From contig CAUJHH010000073.1 of the NCBI GenBank assembly GCA_963204725.1, positions 1 through 63,758 on the forward strand: a stretch of 63,758 bases of DNA, read 5' to 3'. The position numbers and the translations under genes were made by a program. The stretch comes from Planctomycetota bacterium. Its GTDB lineage: Bacteria > Planctomycetota > Phycisphaerae > Phycisphaerales > UBA1924. The notes below the pieces were generated by a model. It made no database searches, was not told the DNA's origin, and saw only the letters and a program-made list of their open reading frames with translations. Below, piece by piece: positions 55,538 to 63,758 of this stretch (the first letter of the stretch is position 1; each line of letters starts with the position of its first letter).

Positions 55538-56224
55538 ATGGTCCCACGCCAAACCCAAGGCTCCCGCGCGTTCACGGTGCTCGAGGTGCTGATCGCGCTC
55601 GCGATCATCGGCATGCTGGCCGCGATCGTCATGATTCCAATGACTGGCCACATGCGTGGCGCAGAACTGGATGGTGCCACTGCTCGCGTCCAGAACGCGC
55701 TCAGCGATGCACAGGCCGAAGCACGCGAATCCGGCGTTCCCGTCACGGTCGTCGCCGTCATCCGAGAAGATGGACGCACGGGCCTCAACAGCCGTGCGGT
55801 TCCGGCGCCATCCTCCGAGAGCGCCGCACCCGTTCCCGGTATGGAGCATGCCTTCGCACGCGCGACGCGGACCGTGGACCTGCCCCAAGGCGTCACGATT
55901 GGCGGCATCGAACGAGCCAGCCAGCCCAGCAGGAGCATCGGCGGCATGGCAATGCCCGCCTCAGAATCGTCGATCGGCCAGGCCTCGTCGGGTGAACGCA
56001 CGCTTGCCGTTTTCCTTCCCGACGGGAGTGCTGTAGTTGCCGGACCGATCCGTGTGCAGGGAAAGGACGGGCGTGCAAGCGATGTTCTCGTCAACCCATG
56101 GACCGGTATCGCCGCTCTCGCGAGCGTGAAGCGCGGCGAAGATCACGATCACGAGAGTTCGGCGCGAGATCGTGGCGCGGGCGGGCTCGTTGACGAAGCG
56201 GATCCCTTTGCGAAGTGGAGATGA
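55538..56224 (+). CDS. gspH: Minor pseudopilin H-like
   Basis: Protein of 228 residues with a short leader MVPRQTQGSRA followed by FTVLEVLIALAIIGMLAAIV. The C-terminal domain is long (SDAQAEARESGVPVTVVAVI, TLAVFLPDGSAVVAGPIRVQ) with strands like GspH. Assigned H by position between G and I and by the AEARESGVPV segment. An ATG at 55538 is chosen, with GGGGTGAG just upstream; a TTG at 55385 would give an atypical 51-residue extension. Ala at -1. Confidence 0.83.
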   Translation: MVPRQTQGSRAFTVLEVLIALAIIGMLAAIVMIPMTGHMRGAELDGATARVQNALSDAQAEARESGVPVTVVAVIREDGRTGLNSRAVPAPSSESAAPVPGMEHAFARATRTVDLPQGVTIGGIERASQPSRSIGGMAMPASESSIGQASSGERTLAVFLPDGSAVVAGPIRVQGKDGRASDVLVNPWTGIAALASVKRGEDHDHESSARDRGAGGLVDEADPFAKWR

Positions 56225-56688
56225 CCAGACGCGGCGCGATCCTCTTGGAACTCCTGCTGGCCGTTGCGCTCTTTGCGATGGCCGGGCTGGCAATCCACGG
56301 GGCTTTGGATCGCGCGCTCGATCGGTCGAGCTCGACGGCCGAACGGCTTCGCGGCGCGGATCTCGCATGGTCCGCGATCGCGTTGATCGAGTCCGGCGCT
56401 GCCCAGCCCGAATCTCTCGATGGACCTATCGACGAATCGTCACCGCTCTGGCTCGGGCCCGATCCGGGCGCGAGTGCAGATGCCCCGCGCGAAGGCCCGT
56501 GGAGCGGCTGGGAACTGCGCATCGACACGGAGCCGGCTCGCTTCCGTGGACACGTGCTCGTCTCCGTCGGTGTGGTTCGGCGGACCGGAAACGATGAGCG
56601 GCTCTGGTACACCGCGCGCCAGGTCGTCCGTCTGGGGGCCGGCTTCGCGAGCGCGTCCCACCCAAACGGGCGCGGAGGCGGCGCGTGA
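56221..56688 (+). CDS. gspI: Minor pseudopilin I-like
   Basis: Protein of 155 residues. Prepilin-type N-terminus MTRRG then AILLELLLAVALFAMAGLAI; here the residue after the cleavage site is Ala, and Glu5 is present. The rest is soluble with GWELRIDTEPARFRGHVLVS. Position between H and J and the small size suggest GspI. The ATG overlaps the stop of gspH (ATGA), implying coupled translation. Substrate or tip function in the pseudopilus is inferred from the family. Confidence 0.75.
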   Translation: MTRRGAILLELLLAVALFAMAGLAIHGALDRALDRSSSTAERLRGADLAWSAIALIESGAAQPESLDGPIDESSPLWLGPDPGASADAPREGPWSGWELRIDTEPARFRGHVLVSVGVVRRTGNDERLWYTARQVVRLGAGFASASHPNGRGGGA

Positions 56689-57284
56689 TCCGACACGCAC
56701 CAAGGACGAGGGCTCGCGTCGGCTTCACGGTCATCGAAGTCATGGTTGCCGTCGCACTGCTCCTGCTGCTTCTCGGTGCGGTGATGTCGCTGATGTGGAG
56801 CGCCCAGGACCAACGTTCCCGAGTGAGCGCTCTCGCCGGCTCCACCCGCGATGTGCTTGCCCTGTTCGACCAGATCGAAGCCGACCTGACCACCGCAATC
56901 GCCGCGGATCCGCGTGAGGGGTCCGGCATCCGGGGCGACGATCGATCGATCCGCATCCTGTTCCGCTCGGTGTGGCTTCGCGGAAGCCTTGGCGATCTCA
57001 CGCCCCGAGACCTGCAGGGTGCCTCGTACGTGTTCGTTTCAGGCAGCCATCGTGTGGAGGGCGAGCGATGGGCGGTCTCGGGCGAGCACAGCAAGGCGAC
57101 GCTCTGCGACCGGCTCACCGATGTTCGTTTCAGGTACTCCGATGGCCTGAATTGGTCCGACGAGTTCGATGCCATGGATCGCTCGCGGATGCCGATGGCG
57201 GTCGAGATCCGCGTGACAACGCTCGGCGGGCAGACGTGGCAACGGATCGTGCGGATCCCCGACAGCGCAGAGGGGGACGCATGA
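56685..57284 (+). CDS. gspJ: Minor pseudopilin J-like
   Basis: Protein of 199 residues starting with GTG overlapping the gspI stop (GTGA). The leader is short, ending RARVG, then FTVIEVMVAVALLLLLLGAV, with the canonical Gly at -1 and Glu5. The globular part has LALFDQIEADLTTAIAADP and a C-terminal MAVEIRVTTLGGQTWQRIV strand as in GspJ. Part of the tip complex with I and K. Confidence 0.82.
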   Translation: MIRHAPRTRARVGFTVIEVMVAVALLLLLLGAVMSLMWSAQDQRSRVSALAGSTRDVLALFDQIEADLTTAIAADPREGSGIRGDDRSIRILFRSVWLRGSLGDLTPRDLQGASYVFVSGSHRVEGERWAVSGEHSKATLCDRLTDVRFRYSDGLNWSDEFDAMDRSRMPMAVEIRVTTLGGQTWQRIVRIPDSAEGDA

Positions 57285-58678
57285 GGCGTGCGATTGCGCT
57301 GCTCACCGTCCTGCTCGTCATCGTGCTCGGCGCGCTCATCGCGATGATCGCGCTCGATCAGGCCGACGCGGGAGCCACCGGCGCTCGGGACTCCCTCTCG
57401 AGGCGAGAATCGAGAGCGGTCGCATGGTCCGGCGTACTCGGCGCACTCGCCGAGATCGAGACCCAGCGTGATGACATCCTGCAGGGTGCCGCGCCCGAAC
57501 TGACCGAGGAATGGACGGTCTTCGAAGATGGCGCGATCACCGCTCGGGTCCGCATCGAACCCATCGATGCGGAGAGTGCATCCCCGGTCCAGAGCGAGTC
57601 CGCCAAGCTCAACCTCAACATCGCGACCGTGCCGATGCTCGCCCGCCTTGCCGGGCTTGGCGACGAGCGCGCGAGTTCGGTGCGTGGACTGGCGAGCAAA
57701 GGCGGCATCACAAGTGTCGAAGACATTCGGCTTGTGGGGCTCGATCCCCATGACGAAGCCAATGCGCTCGGAGGCGTCTCCCTCGATGTGCTGGCCACCG
57801 CCTACTCGCTCGACCCGGATCTCGGCATCGGGATCGCCGATCGCTCGTCGGCGGGTCGGCCGCGGGTGAAGTGGAGCGAGAGCGAAAAGTCGTTCGACCG
57901 CCGACTCGGAGCGGATCGCACCACCACAGAAGCGATCGAGCAACTCGTTGGAGCGGGCATCGACCTCTCCTCCGCGACGGAGGTCGCGAGTGCGCTGCAG
58001 CGGCTTGGGGTCACGCAGTCGTCGTGGGCAGGGGTCTGGGACGAGATCGCGTTCGGCGGAGAGCAGGGTGGACGCGAGGGCCTTGTCGATATGTCCCGTG
58101 CGTCCGAAGCCGTGCTCTCCTGTGTACCCGGGTTCGAGGGAAAGGCAGTCGAGATCCACGAGGCCGCAACGAGACTCGGTGCGGATCGCCTTCGCAGTCC
58201 GACATGGCCACTCGACGCCGGTATCGTCGACGGCGCTCAGATGGCCCGGGCGCTCCCGTGGACAACCGTCCGATCCTGCCACTGGAGAGTGCGAATCGTG
58301 GGCGAGATCGTTCGGACCATCAGCTCGAGCGATGAGCCGAAGTTGCTCTCCCGGTCGGTGCTTGAGGCCGTGATCGATTGCACGGGCGAGCGCGCTAGAG
58401 TCGCGTATCTGAGGGACGTGACCTACGTTGGAGCGGTCGACGGTATCGACTCGATCCTCGCACAGACGATCGACATGACGCGCGCCGCGCACGAGAATCC
58501 GAACGCCCTGCCGGACGAGGCCGAACGAGCCAGCGTCCGTCCGGCGATCGACAACGCGGCATCGGTGGAGCGCCCGACAGGCGGAATCAAGACGCCGGAT
58601 GCAGGATCGAATCCTCCGGCACGCACCCCGCCCACCGATTCGGGTGCTCGAAGAGGGCGATGGGCCGCGACGAGGTGA
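57281..58678 (+). CDS. gspK: Minor pseudopilin K-like
   Basis: Protein of 465 residues. N-terminal membrane segment RRAIALLTVLLVIVLGALIA lacks Glu5, the defining feature of GspK. The insert is helical with a helix-hairpin-helix-like region: LNLNIATVPMLARLAGLGDE and GGITSVEDIRLVGL. A second such element (ATEVASALQRLGVT, LSCVPGFEGKAVEIHEAATR) follows. The C-terminal 60 residues are Pro/Thr-rich and disordered. Caps the pseudopilus tip. ATGA overlap with gspJ. Confidence 0.86.
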   Translation: MRRAIALLTVLLVIVLGALIAMIALDQADAGATGARDSLSRRESRAVAWSGVLGALAEIETQRDDILQGAAPELTEEWTVFEDGAITARVRIEPIDAESASPVQSESAKLNLNIATVPMLARLAGLGDERASSVRGLASKGGITSVEDIRLVGLDPHDEANALGGVSLDVLATAYSLDPDLGIGIADRSSAGRPRVKWSESEKSFDRRLGADRTTTEAIEQLVGAGIDLSSATEVASALQRLGVTQSSWAGVWDEIAFGGEQGGREGLVDMSRASEAVLSCVPGFEGKAVEIHEAATRLGADRLRSPTWPLDAGIVDGAQMARALPWTTVRSCHWRVRIVGEIVRTISSSDEPKLLSRSVLEAVIDCTGERARVAYLRDVTYVGAVDGIDSILAQTIDMTRAAHENPNALPDEAERASVRPAIDNAASVERPTGGIKTPDAGSNPPARTPPTDSGARRGRWAATR

Positions 58679-58684
58679 CCAAGG

Positions 58685-60277
58685 ATGGCAAGAAGCGCGG
58701 AAATACTGGCTGTTGGACTGAGCGGTGAAACACTGCTGCTCTGTCGAATCGCCGCGAGCGCCGCGAAGATCGAAGTGAGTCGGATGATCGAGGCCGCCGC
58801 TCCCGAAGGCCTCGATCGCAGCGACGCCGCGGCAGTTGGCGCGTGGCTCGGTCGAGTCGCGATGGAGCACAAACTCTCGCTCCGCCGCGTGACCTTCGTG
58901 GCGGGACGAGAAGAGGTTGTGCTGAAGCGCATGGCTGTAGCCGGGGGTGACGCGCTCAGCCCGACGGAACTCACCGGACTGGTTCGCCTCTCCCTCTCTC
59001 GCCAGATGACGATGGCGATCGATGGCGCGGGCATCGACTTTGTGCGCCTCGGAGCGGATCCTGCCAATCCCGGTGCCGCCACGGTGCTGGCGGCCGCGCT
59101 CCCGGCTGATCGCCTGTCGTGGTACCGCGCGGTAGCGGGAGCTTCTGGCGCGAAGATTGTCGGCATCGAGCTGTCGGTTTCGGGTGTGTGCGCAATCGCA
59201 CGCGACGCGTCTTCCCGTCTCGACGGTCCTTGCATGGCAATCGCGATTGGTCGAGGCGCGATCGAGTTTGTCGTCATGGAGAATGGCCGCGTCTCAACCG
59301 CCAGAGCGGTCGAGCTTCGCTCGCCGTCGACCGACGAGGAGCTCGAGCAGTTCGCGGCCCGCGTGGTGGTCGAGGCTCGGCGCACGTGGATGGGCTGGGC
59401 GGGTGGCCGCGATGCCGTCTCGCTCGAATCGATCCTGCTCATGGGCGCATCGACGACGTGCGATCGTGTGCGGGTGCGCTGCACAGAAGCATCGCTCGCG
59501 AGCGCCGTCCGAACACTCGGTCTCCCCGCGGGAGTTTCGATCCCGAATCAGGATGGACCCGATCCCAGCGCGTTTATTCCCATGATAGGGATCGCGATCG
59601 GGCAGGCCGAGGGCCTGGATCGATTCGACTTCGTTCGAATCAAACGCGGCCCCGATCCCAGGGCTCGCCGCCGGCAGATAGCCCTCGCGAGCGTGTTCGC
59701 GACCATCATCGCCGTCGGAGGCGCATGGGTCGTCGCCCAGCGACAACTCGGGGGATTGCGGGACGCGCGTGACTCCGCTCGACAAGCAATGAACAAGGCG
59801 GGGGTCCAGTATGCCGACATGCTCGTCCAGCAGACCCGCGCCGAGAGCGTGGAGCGTTGGGCCAGCGCGGGCATGGACTGGCTCGCACATCTGCGCTGGC
59901 TCAGCGAGCAGATGCCGGACCCGAAGGATGGATTGCTCGACGATGTCTCCGCGAGCATGAGCGCCGATGTCCAGTTCACGCCCCGGGACCAGTCGGTCGC
60001 GGGAGCGCAATGGACAACTCGACAGGAAGCCGTTTTCTCGCTCTCAGGAAAGGTCGTTCGCCGGGAGATCGCGCTCGATCTTCGAGGTCGACTCGTGCGT
60101 GGCGACCTCTATCGAGTCGTCAATCAGTCGGCGGACACCGAGGACCGCTTCAGTTTCGACCTCGTGACCGACAAGCGATCGCCCACCGATCCCGCAACAC
60201 CCCCCCCCGCCACCAAGCCCAAGCCCGCCGGTGGCAGCGCGGCCGCCACTCCGGCAAACGGAGGGCAAGGCACATGA
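58685..60277 (+). CDS. gspL: GspL-like assembly platform protein
   Basis: Protein of 530 residues. The N-terminal part (about 1-330) resembles the actin-like PilM/GspL cytoplasmic domain: ILAVGLSGETLLLCRIAA, VVLKRMAVAG, FIPMIGIAIGQAEGL. A single membrane segment is at about 330-350 (IALASVFATIIAVGGAWVVA), followed by a periplasmic PilN-like region (about 355-490) and a Pro/Lys/Ala tail. It couples GspE to the inner-membrane platform. Closest to a PilM-PilN fusion as in GspL. Six nt behind gspK. Confidence 0.82.
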   Translation: MARSAEILAVGLSGETLLLCRIAASAAKIEVSRMIEAAAPEGLDRSDAAAVGAWLGRVAMEHKLSLRRVTFVAGREEVVLKRMAVAGGDALSPTELTGLVRLSLSRQMTMAIDGAGIDFVRLGADPANPGAATVLAAALPADRLSWYRAVAGASGAKIVGIELSVSGVCAIARDASSRLDGPCMAIAIGRGAIEFVVMENGRVSTARAVELRSPSTDEELEQFAARVVVEARRTWMGWAGGRDAVSLESILLMGASTTCDRVRVRCTEASLASAVRTLGLPAGVSIPNQDGPDPSAFIPMIGIAIGQAEGLDRFDFVRIKRGPDPRARRRQIALASVFATIIAVGGAWVVAQRQLGGLRDARDSARQAMNKAGVQYADMLVQQTRAESVERWASAGMDWLAHLRWLSEQMPDPKDGLLDDVSASMSADVQFTPRDQSVAGAQWTTRQEAVFSLSGKVVRREIALDLRGRLVRGDLYRVVNQSADTEDRFSFDLVTDKRSPTDPATPPPATKPKPAGGSAAATPANGGQGT

Positions 60278-61251
60278 AACGCCTGCTGAAGCCGCTCGCC
60301 GTCCTCGTCGCTCTCTCGCTCGTCATCGCAGCCGGCTGGTACGGGTATCGAGCCATCTATGCCAACGAGCGGGATGCGCTGCTGGCCGAGACCACGAAGA
60401 TCCGCGAGTATGCCGCGAGCTACGAGAAGGAACTCGAACGCCAGAAGCTCGTGCGTGATCGATTGAGCGCGGTCGCTTCAACGACGCTCGGGAAACAGTT
60501 CGATCGCGTGGACCATCGCCTCCGCACAGGGCTCAGCCGCGTGGGTCAAAGCGCGGGCTTGAGCGACGTCGTCGTCAGCAGCTACGCACCCAAGGACGAG
60601 CGGAACCCTGCCGCCACCGCACGAGGCATGGATCGCGCGATGCAGGACCGTATCAAGAAGTCGCCGAATTTCTCTGTCGTCAAAGCGCAGGTCAAGGGCA
60701 CGGGCACGCTCTCTCAGGTGCTCAACGCGCTCGCGACGTACGACTCCCAGCCGTGGATCCACCGCGTCGACTCGCTCTCCATCAGGCCTGTCGGGAGCGA
60801 CCGCGAGAAGTTCGAACTGAAGCTCGACATCGCGACAATCTGGATGCCGGACCTCGCGGTTGACGACCCGAACGATCCGGCGATCGTCGCGCCGGGTGAA
60901 TCCGGTGTCGACGCCATCGCTGCGATCACCGCAAAGAACGTCTTCCGTGTCCCGCCCGCGCCGACCCCCACAAAGCCGCGCGCCGTCGCGAATCGGCCCG
61001 CTCCACCTCCGACTCCCGCGCCGGCGTGGGGAGAATGGAAGCTGACGGGCGTGGTGACCGGACGGCGGGGGCTGGAGGCCATGATGGTCAATACCCGTGA
61101 TGGCGAGCGCAAGGTCCTCTCGCCGGGCGTCGCAGTGCTGGGGGCAACACTGGTATCGGGGGCGGGAGAAGAAGCGGTCTTCGAACTCGAGGGGGCAATG
61201 TGGACAGTCCGAACCGGGGCCACGCTGGCCGACCGGATTCGGAAGGATTAG
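60274..61251 (+). CDS. GspM/PilO-like protein with GspC/PilP-like C-terminal domain
   Basis: Protein of 325 residues. One N-terminal membrane segment (about 6-24) and a coiled coil (about 30-60, ERDALLAETTKIREYAASYE) precede a PilO/GspM-like ferredoxin fold (about 70-190, SDVVVSSYAPK, FSVVKAQVKGTGTLSQVLNA). After a Pro-rich linker (PAPTPTKPRAV, APPPTPAPA) the C-terminal 80 residues contain WKLTGVVTGRRGLEAMMVN and VLSPGVAVLGATLVS, which look like a GspC/PilP HR domain, the part that contacts the secretin. In most systems M and C are separate proteins. ATGA overlap with gspL. Confidence 0.78.
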   Translation: MKRLLKPLAVLVALSLVIAAGWYGYRAIYANERDALLAETTKIREYAASYEKELERQKLVRDRLSAVASTTLGKQFDRVDHRLRTGLSRVGQSAGLSDVVVSSYAPKDERNPAATARGMDRAMQDRIKKSPNFSVVKAQVKGTGTLSQVLNALATYDSQPWIHRVDSLSIRPVGSDREKFELKLDIATIWMPDLAVDDPNDPAIVAPGESGVDAIAAITAKNVFRVPPAPTPTKPRAVANRPAPPPTPAPAWGEWKLTGVVTGRRGLEAMMVNTRDGERKVLSPGVAVLGATLVSGAGEEAVFELEGAMWTVRTGATLADRIRKD

Positions 61252-61252
61252 G

Positions 61253-61258
61253 TAGACT
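61253..61258 (+). promoter_or_regulatory. -10 box TAGACT upstream of gspD
   Basis: TAGACT lies 46 nt before the gspD ATG, right after the stop of the preceding gene; a possible internal promoter. A GGAAGGAG Shine-Dalgarno precedes the ATG. Confidence 0.35.
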
Positions 61259-61304
61259 CAACGGGTGGTCGGACGACCGACCGCTCGCACGGAAGGAGCG
61301 GGTT

Positions 61305-63758
61305 ATGGCGTGGAGACGCAGCAAGAGCGCGGTGATTGCCTCCCTGGCGGTGTGCGCAGGGCTTCCAATCTCGATCTGGGATGCCAACGCACACGGACTC
61401 ACACAGGACGCGGCCCAGCCCCCCGTCGCCACCCCGGAGCCCGTGCCGCCCCCGGCGCCCGTCGCCGATCCGGCTGTGGACACGCAGATCCGGTTCAATT
61501 TCAAGGACTCCCCCTTCGATCAGGTGGTGGACTTCTTCTCGCGCGAGTCCGGCCTTCCGGTCATCCGTGAGACCGACGTCCCGACCGCCTCGCTCACCTT
61601 CATCAGCGAAGAGTCCTACACGCTCGACGAGGCCCTGAGCGTTCTCAACCTCAACATGGCTCGCTTCGGCGCGCATCTCCGCCGCGAAGGAAAGTATCTC
61701 TATCTCTCCTCCTTGCAGGAGGCCTCTCGGAAGCCCATGCGCGTCAGCGGCGATGAAGTCCCCGACGAAGCCATGCCCGACGAGATGCTCACGATCACCA
61801 TCCCGCTCAACAATGCGCGAGCCGAACTCGTCGCGACCCAGATCAAGCCCCTGATCGGCGCCTACGGAGGAGTGACGCCCATCGCGGCGCAGAACATGGT
61901 CGTCATCGTCGAGACCGCCGCACAGTGCCGACGCATCCGGGAAATCGTGCGATCGATCGATGAGGTCCGCCCGGTCGACTCCGCCTTCAAGCTCTTCCCG
62001 CTCGAGCACGCCAAGGCCGACGCCGTTGTCGCCGCTCTGCGAGGACTCGTCGGCGAGCGCCAGAAAACCGTCATCGTCGACAAGGACGGCCAGCAGCGCG
62101 TCGTCGAAGAGGTCAACGTCGCCGGGATCAACATCCAGCCCGACGCACGCACCAACGCCGTGATAGCCGTCGGCTCAGAGAATCGCCTCAAGGTCGTGGA
62201 AGAGCTGATCGAGCTCCTCGACGTGCCCCCCGGCGGCGAAGCGGGCGAGCAGCAGTTGATGTCATTCGCGCTTCAGGGTCTCACGGTCGATCTCGCCCAG
62301 CAGGCGCTCAACGCCGTCTACGCCCAGATTCCCGCCGATCGCAAGCCGGTTGTGGTCGCGACGCCCGACCAGCAGCGCATCACCGTTGTCGGCTCGCCGA
62401 TCTATCTGCGAACGGCCGCCGCGCTCATCGGGGCGCTCGATCCCTCGGGATCCGCTGATGGCGCTCCTGCCGAGCGAGTCGCTCGCACCATCCGACTCAT
62501 GCACGTCACGTCGGCGCAGGTTGAGCCGATGCTCACCCGTCTGCTCACCCCGCGCCAGCAATCAGTCTTGAAGTATGTCGGCACGATCGATCGTGCCGGC
62601 ATGATCGTCTCCGGCCCCGGCAGCGACGTTGAGGTCTTCGCCGCTCTCATCGCCGGACTCGATGTCCCGAGCGAGGCAGATCGCGATGTCCGCCTCTTTT
62701 CGATCTCTGGTGGGGACCCCGCGAGCGTCCTCGCCCGCGCGCAGGACCTCTACAAGGCCGCCGGGCTTGACCAATCCCGCCCGATCCACGCCAGTCTGGA
62801 TGCCGAATCGCGCACGGTCACTCTCGTCGGCGCCCGCGAGAGTCTCGCAAAGTTCGAAGACCTGCTGCGATCTGCCGAAGCAAGCGTGCGGATCGAGCAG
62901 GAAACCCGATCGTTCGAGATCGCGAGCAAGCCCAGCGAGATCGTCCCGCTGCTCGCCCGCGTCGTGCGCCCGATGCTCGAGCCAGCCGACGGCTCGCGCT
63001 ACGTCGCGCCGACCATCGAGGCGATCGACGACCTCCGCAGCGTTGTCGTTCGCGCCAAGCCCGAGCAGCTCGCTGTCATCGAGGGAATGCTGAAGCGCCT
63101 CGACGACTCTCGCAAGCAGGCGGACGCCGAGCTCCGCACGTACCGCATCCAGCGCGTCGACCCCGACGTAATGGCATCGGCTATCCGACGAATGGCCGAC
63201 GCGGGGACGATCTACGGCGCAGCCGGACAGCCCGCCGGCTCGCGCGCTGTTTCTGTCGACGTGGAACGTGCCACGCGCACGTTGATCGTGAGCGGCCCCT
63301 CCAACATCTATCCGCAAGTCGAGAAGCTGCTCGCCGAGCTCGATGTCGCAAAGGTCAGCCCCGCCGCGCTCAAGATGTACGTGCTCGGCCACGCCCGCGC
63401 CGAGCGACTCGCGCCGCTGATGGAGCGTCTACTGGTCGTGCGCATCCGCGAGGCCCAGACAGGCGGCGAACTCCCGCTGACGATGGACGCCCGCTCCATG
63501 CTGGAGATCGTCGCCGACGCGCCCTCAAACACGCTCATCATCTCGGCGCCCGAATCCGTCCACGCCGTGGCCGCCGAGTTGCTCAAGTCGCTCGACAGCG
63601 AGAACGCCGCGACCGGCAACAGCGTCGTCAAGATCATCCCGCTCGCCTTCGCAGAAGTGAACGCCACGGCAGCGGCGCTGGCACAAGCCGCCGCGTCCAT
63701 GCAGTTCCCCAGCGGCGGGCGCGTCTCGGTCACCCCCGCGCCCGGCGCGAACTCAATC
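61305..63758 (+). CDS. gspD: Secretin GspD, partial, with many N-domain repeats
   Basis: Open to the window end: 818 codons without a stop, so 3' partial. Signal peptide about 1-30 and a Pro-rich linker to residue 58. An N0/STN-like domain follows (about 60-145, IRFNFKDSPFDQVVDFFSRE). Then repeated N1-type modules start at about residues 160, 227, 318, 392, 460, 532, 608, 687 and 773. Each has a strand-helix start such as FKLFPLEHAKADAVVAAL and ends like RTNAVIAVGSENRLKVVEEL. Ordinary GspD has N0 plus N1-N3 and then the beta-barrel secretin domain, which has not been reached here. It forms the outer-membrane channel. The ATG has GGAAGGAG upstream. Confidence 0.88.
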   Translation, partial: MAWRRSKSAVIASLAVCAGLPISIWDANAHGLTQDAAQPPVATPEPVPPPAPVADPAVDTQIRFNFKDSPFDQVVDFFSRESGLPVIRETDVPTASLTFISEESYTLDEALSVLNLNMARFGAHLRREGKYLYLSSLQEASRKPMRVSGDEVPDEAMPDEMLTITIPLNNARAELVATQIKPLIGAYGGVTPIAAQNMVVIVETAAQCRRIREIVRSIDEVRPVDSAFKLFPLEHAKADAVVAALRGLVGERQKTVIVDKDGQQRVVEEVNVAGINIQPDARTNAVIAVGSENRLKVVEELIELLDVPPGGEAGEQQLMSFALQGLTVDLAQQALNAVYAQIPADRKPVVVATPDQQRITVVGSPIYLRTAAALIGALDPSGSADGAPAERVARTIRLMHVTSAQVEPMLTRLLTPRQQSVLKYVGTIDRAGMIVSGPGSDVEVFAALIAGLDVPSEADRDVRLFSISGGDPASVLARAQDLYKAAGLDQSRPIHASLDAESRTVTLVGARESLAKFEDLLRSAEASVRIEQETRSFEIASKPSEIVPLLARVVRPMLEPADGSRYVAPTIEAIDDLRSVVVRAKPEQLAVIEGMLKRLDDSRKQADAELRTYRIQRVDPDVMASAIRRMADAGTIYGAAGQPAGSRAVSVDVERATRTLIVSGPSNIYPQVEKLLAELDVAKVSPAALKMYVLGHARAERLAPLMERLLVVRIREAQTGGELPLTMDARSMLEIVADAPSNTLIISAPESVHAVAAELLKSLDSENAATGNSVVKIIPLAFAEVNATAAALAQAAASMQFPSGGRVSVTPAPGANSI

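Noticed and set aside
56426..58870. 814-codon open frame antisense to gspI-gspK
   Set aside because: Long antisense frames are expected opposite high-GC genes; the sense frames carry pseudopilin motifs with ATGA couplings, the antisense product is Arg/Ser-rich without domains.
1..63758. CRISPR array, prophage, insertion sequence or toxin-antitoxin module
   Set aside because: No regularly spaced repeats, transposase, integrase or phage structural gene was seen on either strand.

Overview
The window looks like a 63.8 kb stretch of chromosome from a GC-rich, aerobic, Gram-negative-type bacterium, most likely a planctomycete of the class Phycisphaerae. The clues are: secreted proteins ending in paired EF-hand/dockerin-like repeats (DVLDFLDFLD type), prepilins with an [13 protein letters not shown] leader, an ECF sigma factor paired with a Ser/Thr kinase carrying tetratricopeptide-like repeats, a YdjY-family protein, and a complete-looking type II secretion locus. 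The lineage is inferred from family knowledge, not from a database search. No phage, insertion sequence, CRISPR array or plasmid module is visible.

Layout. 0.1-3.3 kb (+): metallo-beta-lactamase-fold hydrolase, hotdog-like protein, tilS, small receiver-like protein. 3.3-6.5 kb (-): nuclease/phosphatase-fold exported protein, ctaB, SCO1 (cytochrome oxidase assembly). A tRNA-Arg(TCT) lies at 6540. 6.9-9.6 kb (+): large secreted metalloprotease with a dockerin-like tail. 9.8-13.6 kb (-): ispA, dxs, nadK. Then an orphan ExbB/TolQ-like protein, a secreted sugar dehydrogenase with a dockerin-like tail, ptsN and rsmB. 18.2-21.7 kb (+): histidine kinase, receiver-XRE regulator, lpxB. 21.7-25.6 kb: a candidate PD-(D/E)XK protein, two small membrane proteins and an ABC-F ATPase. 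25.7-28.1 kb (+): panB and an HtrA protease. 28.1-33.6 kb (-): priA, class IV aminotransferase, murD, YdjY protein. carA diverges from priA. 34.9-35.4 kb is the only gene-free stretch over 300 bp; it holds a promoter and the long leader of an exported dockerin-tailed protein. 36.8-42.6 kb (-): PPIase lipoprotein, ECF sigma, anti-sigma-like/kinase/TPR protein, lipoprotein, rhodanese. 42.6-46.8 kb (+): zinc-ribbon protein, a pilin-like protein, serA, serC. 46.8-52.0 kb: heptosyltransferase-like protein, large exported protein, gspF, glutathione peroxidase. 52.1-63.8 kb (+): a tandem PTPS-like protein followed by gspE, G, H, I, J, K, L, an M/C fusion, and a gspD cut by the window end.

Two themes stand out. 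First, many housekeeping genes have no usable Shine-Dalgarno but carry a TANNNT hexamer 5-9 nt before the start codon, the geometry of leaderless transcription. Pilin, pseudopilin and the strongly codon-biased exported gene instead use TTGCA(N)-16/18-TANNNT promoters with long leaders and Shine-Dalgarno sites. Second, the secretion locus departs from the standard T2SS: GspD has an N0-like domain followed by at least nine N1-like modules before any secretin core, and the GspM-like protein carries a GspC/PilP-like C-terminal domain. The three dockerin-tailed exported proteins are plausible substrates of this machine (inference).
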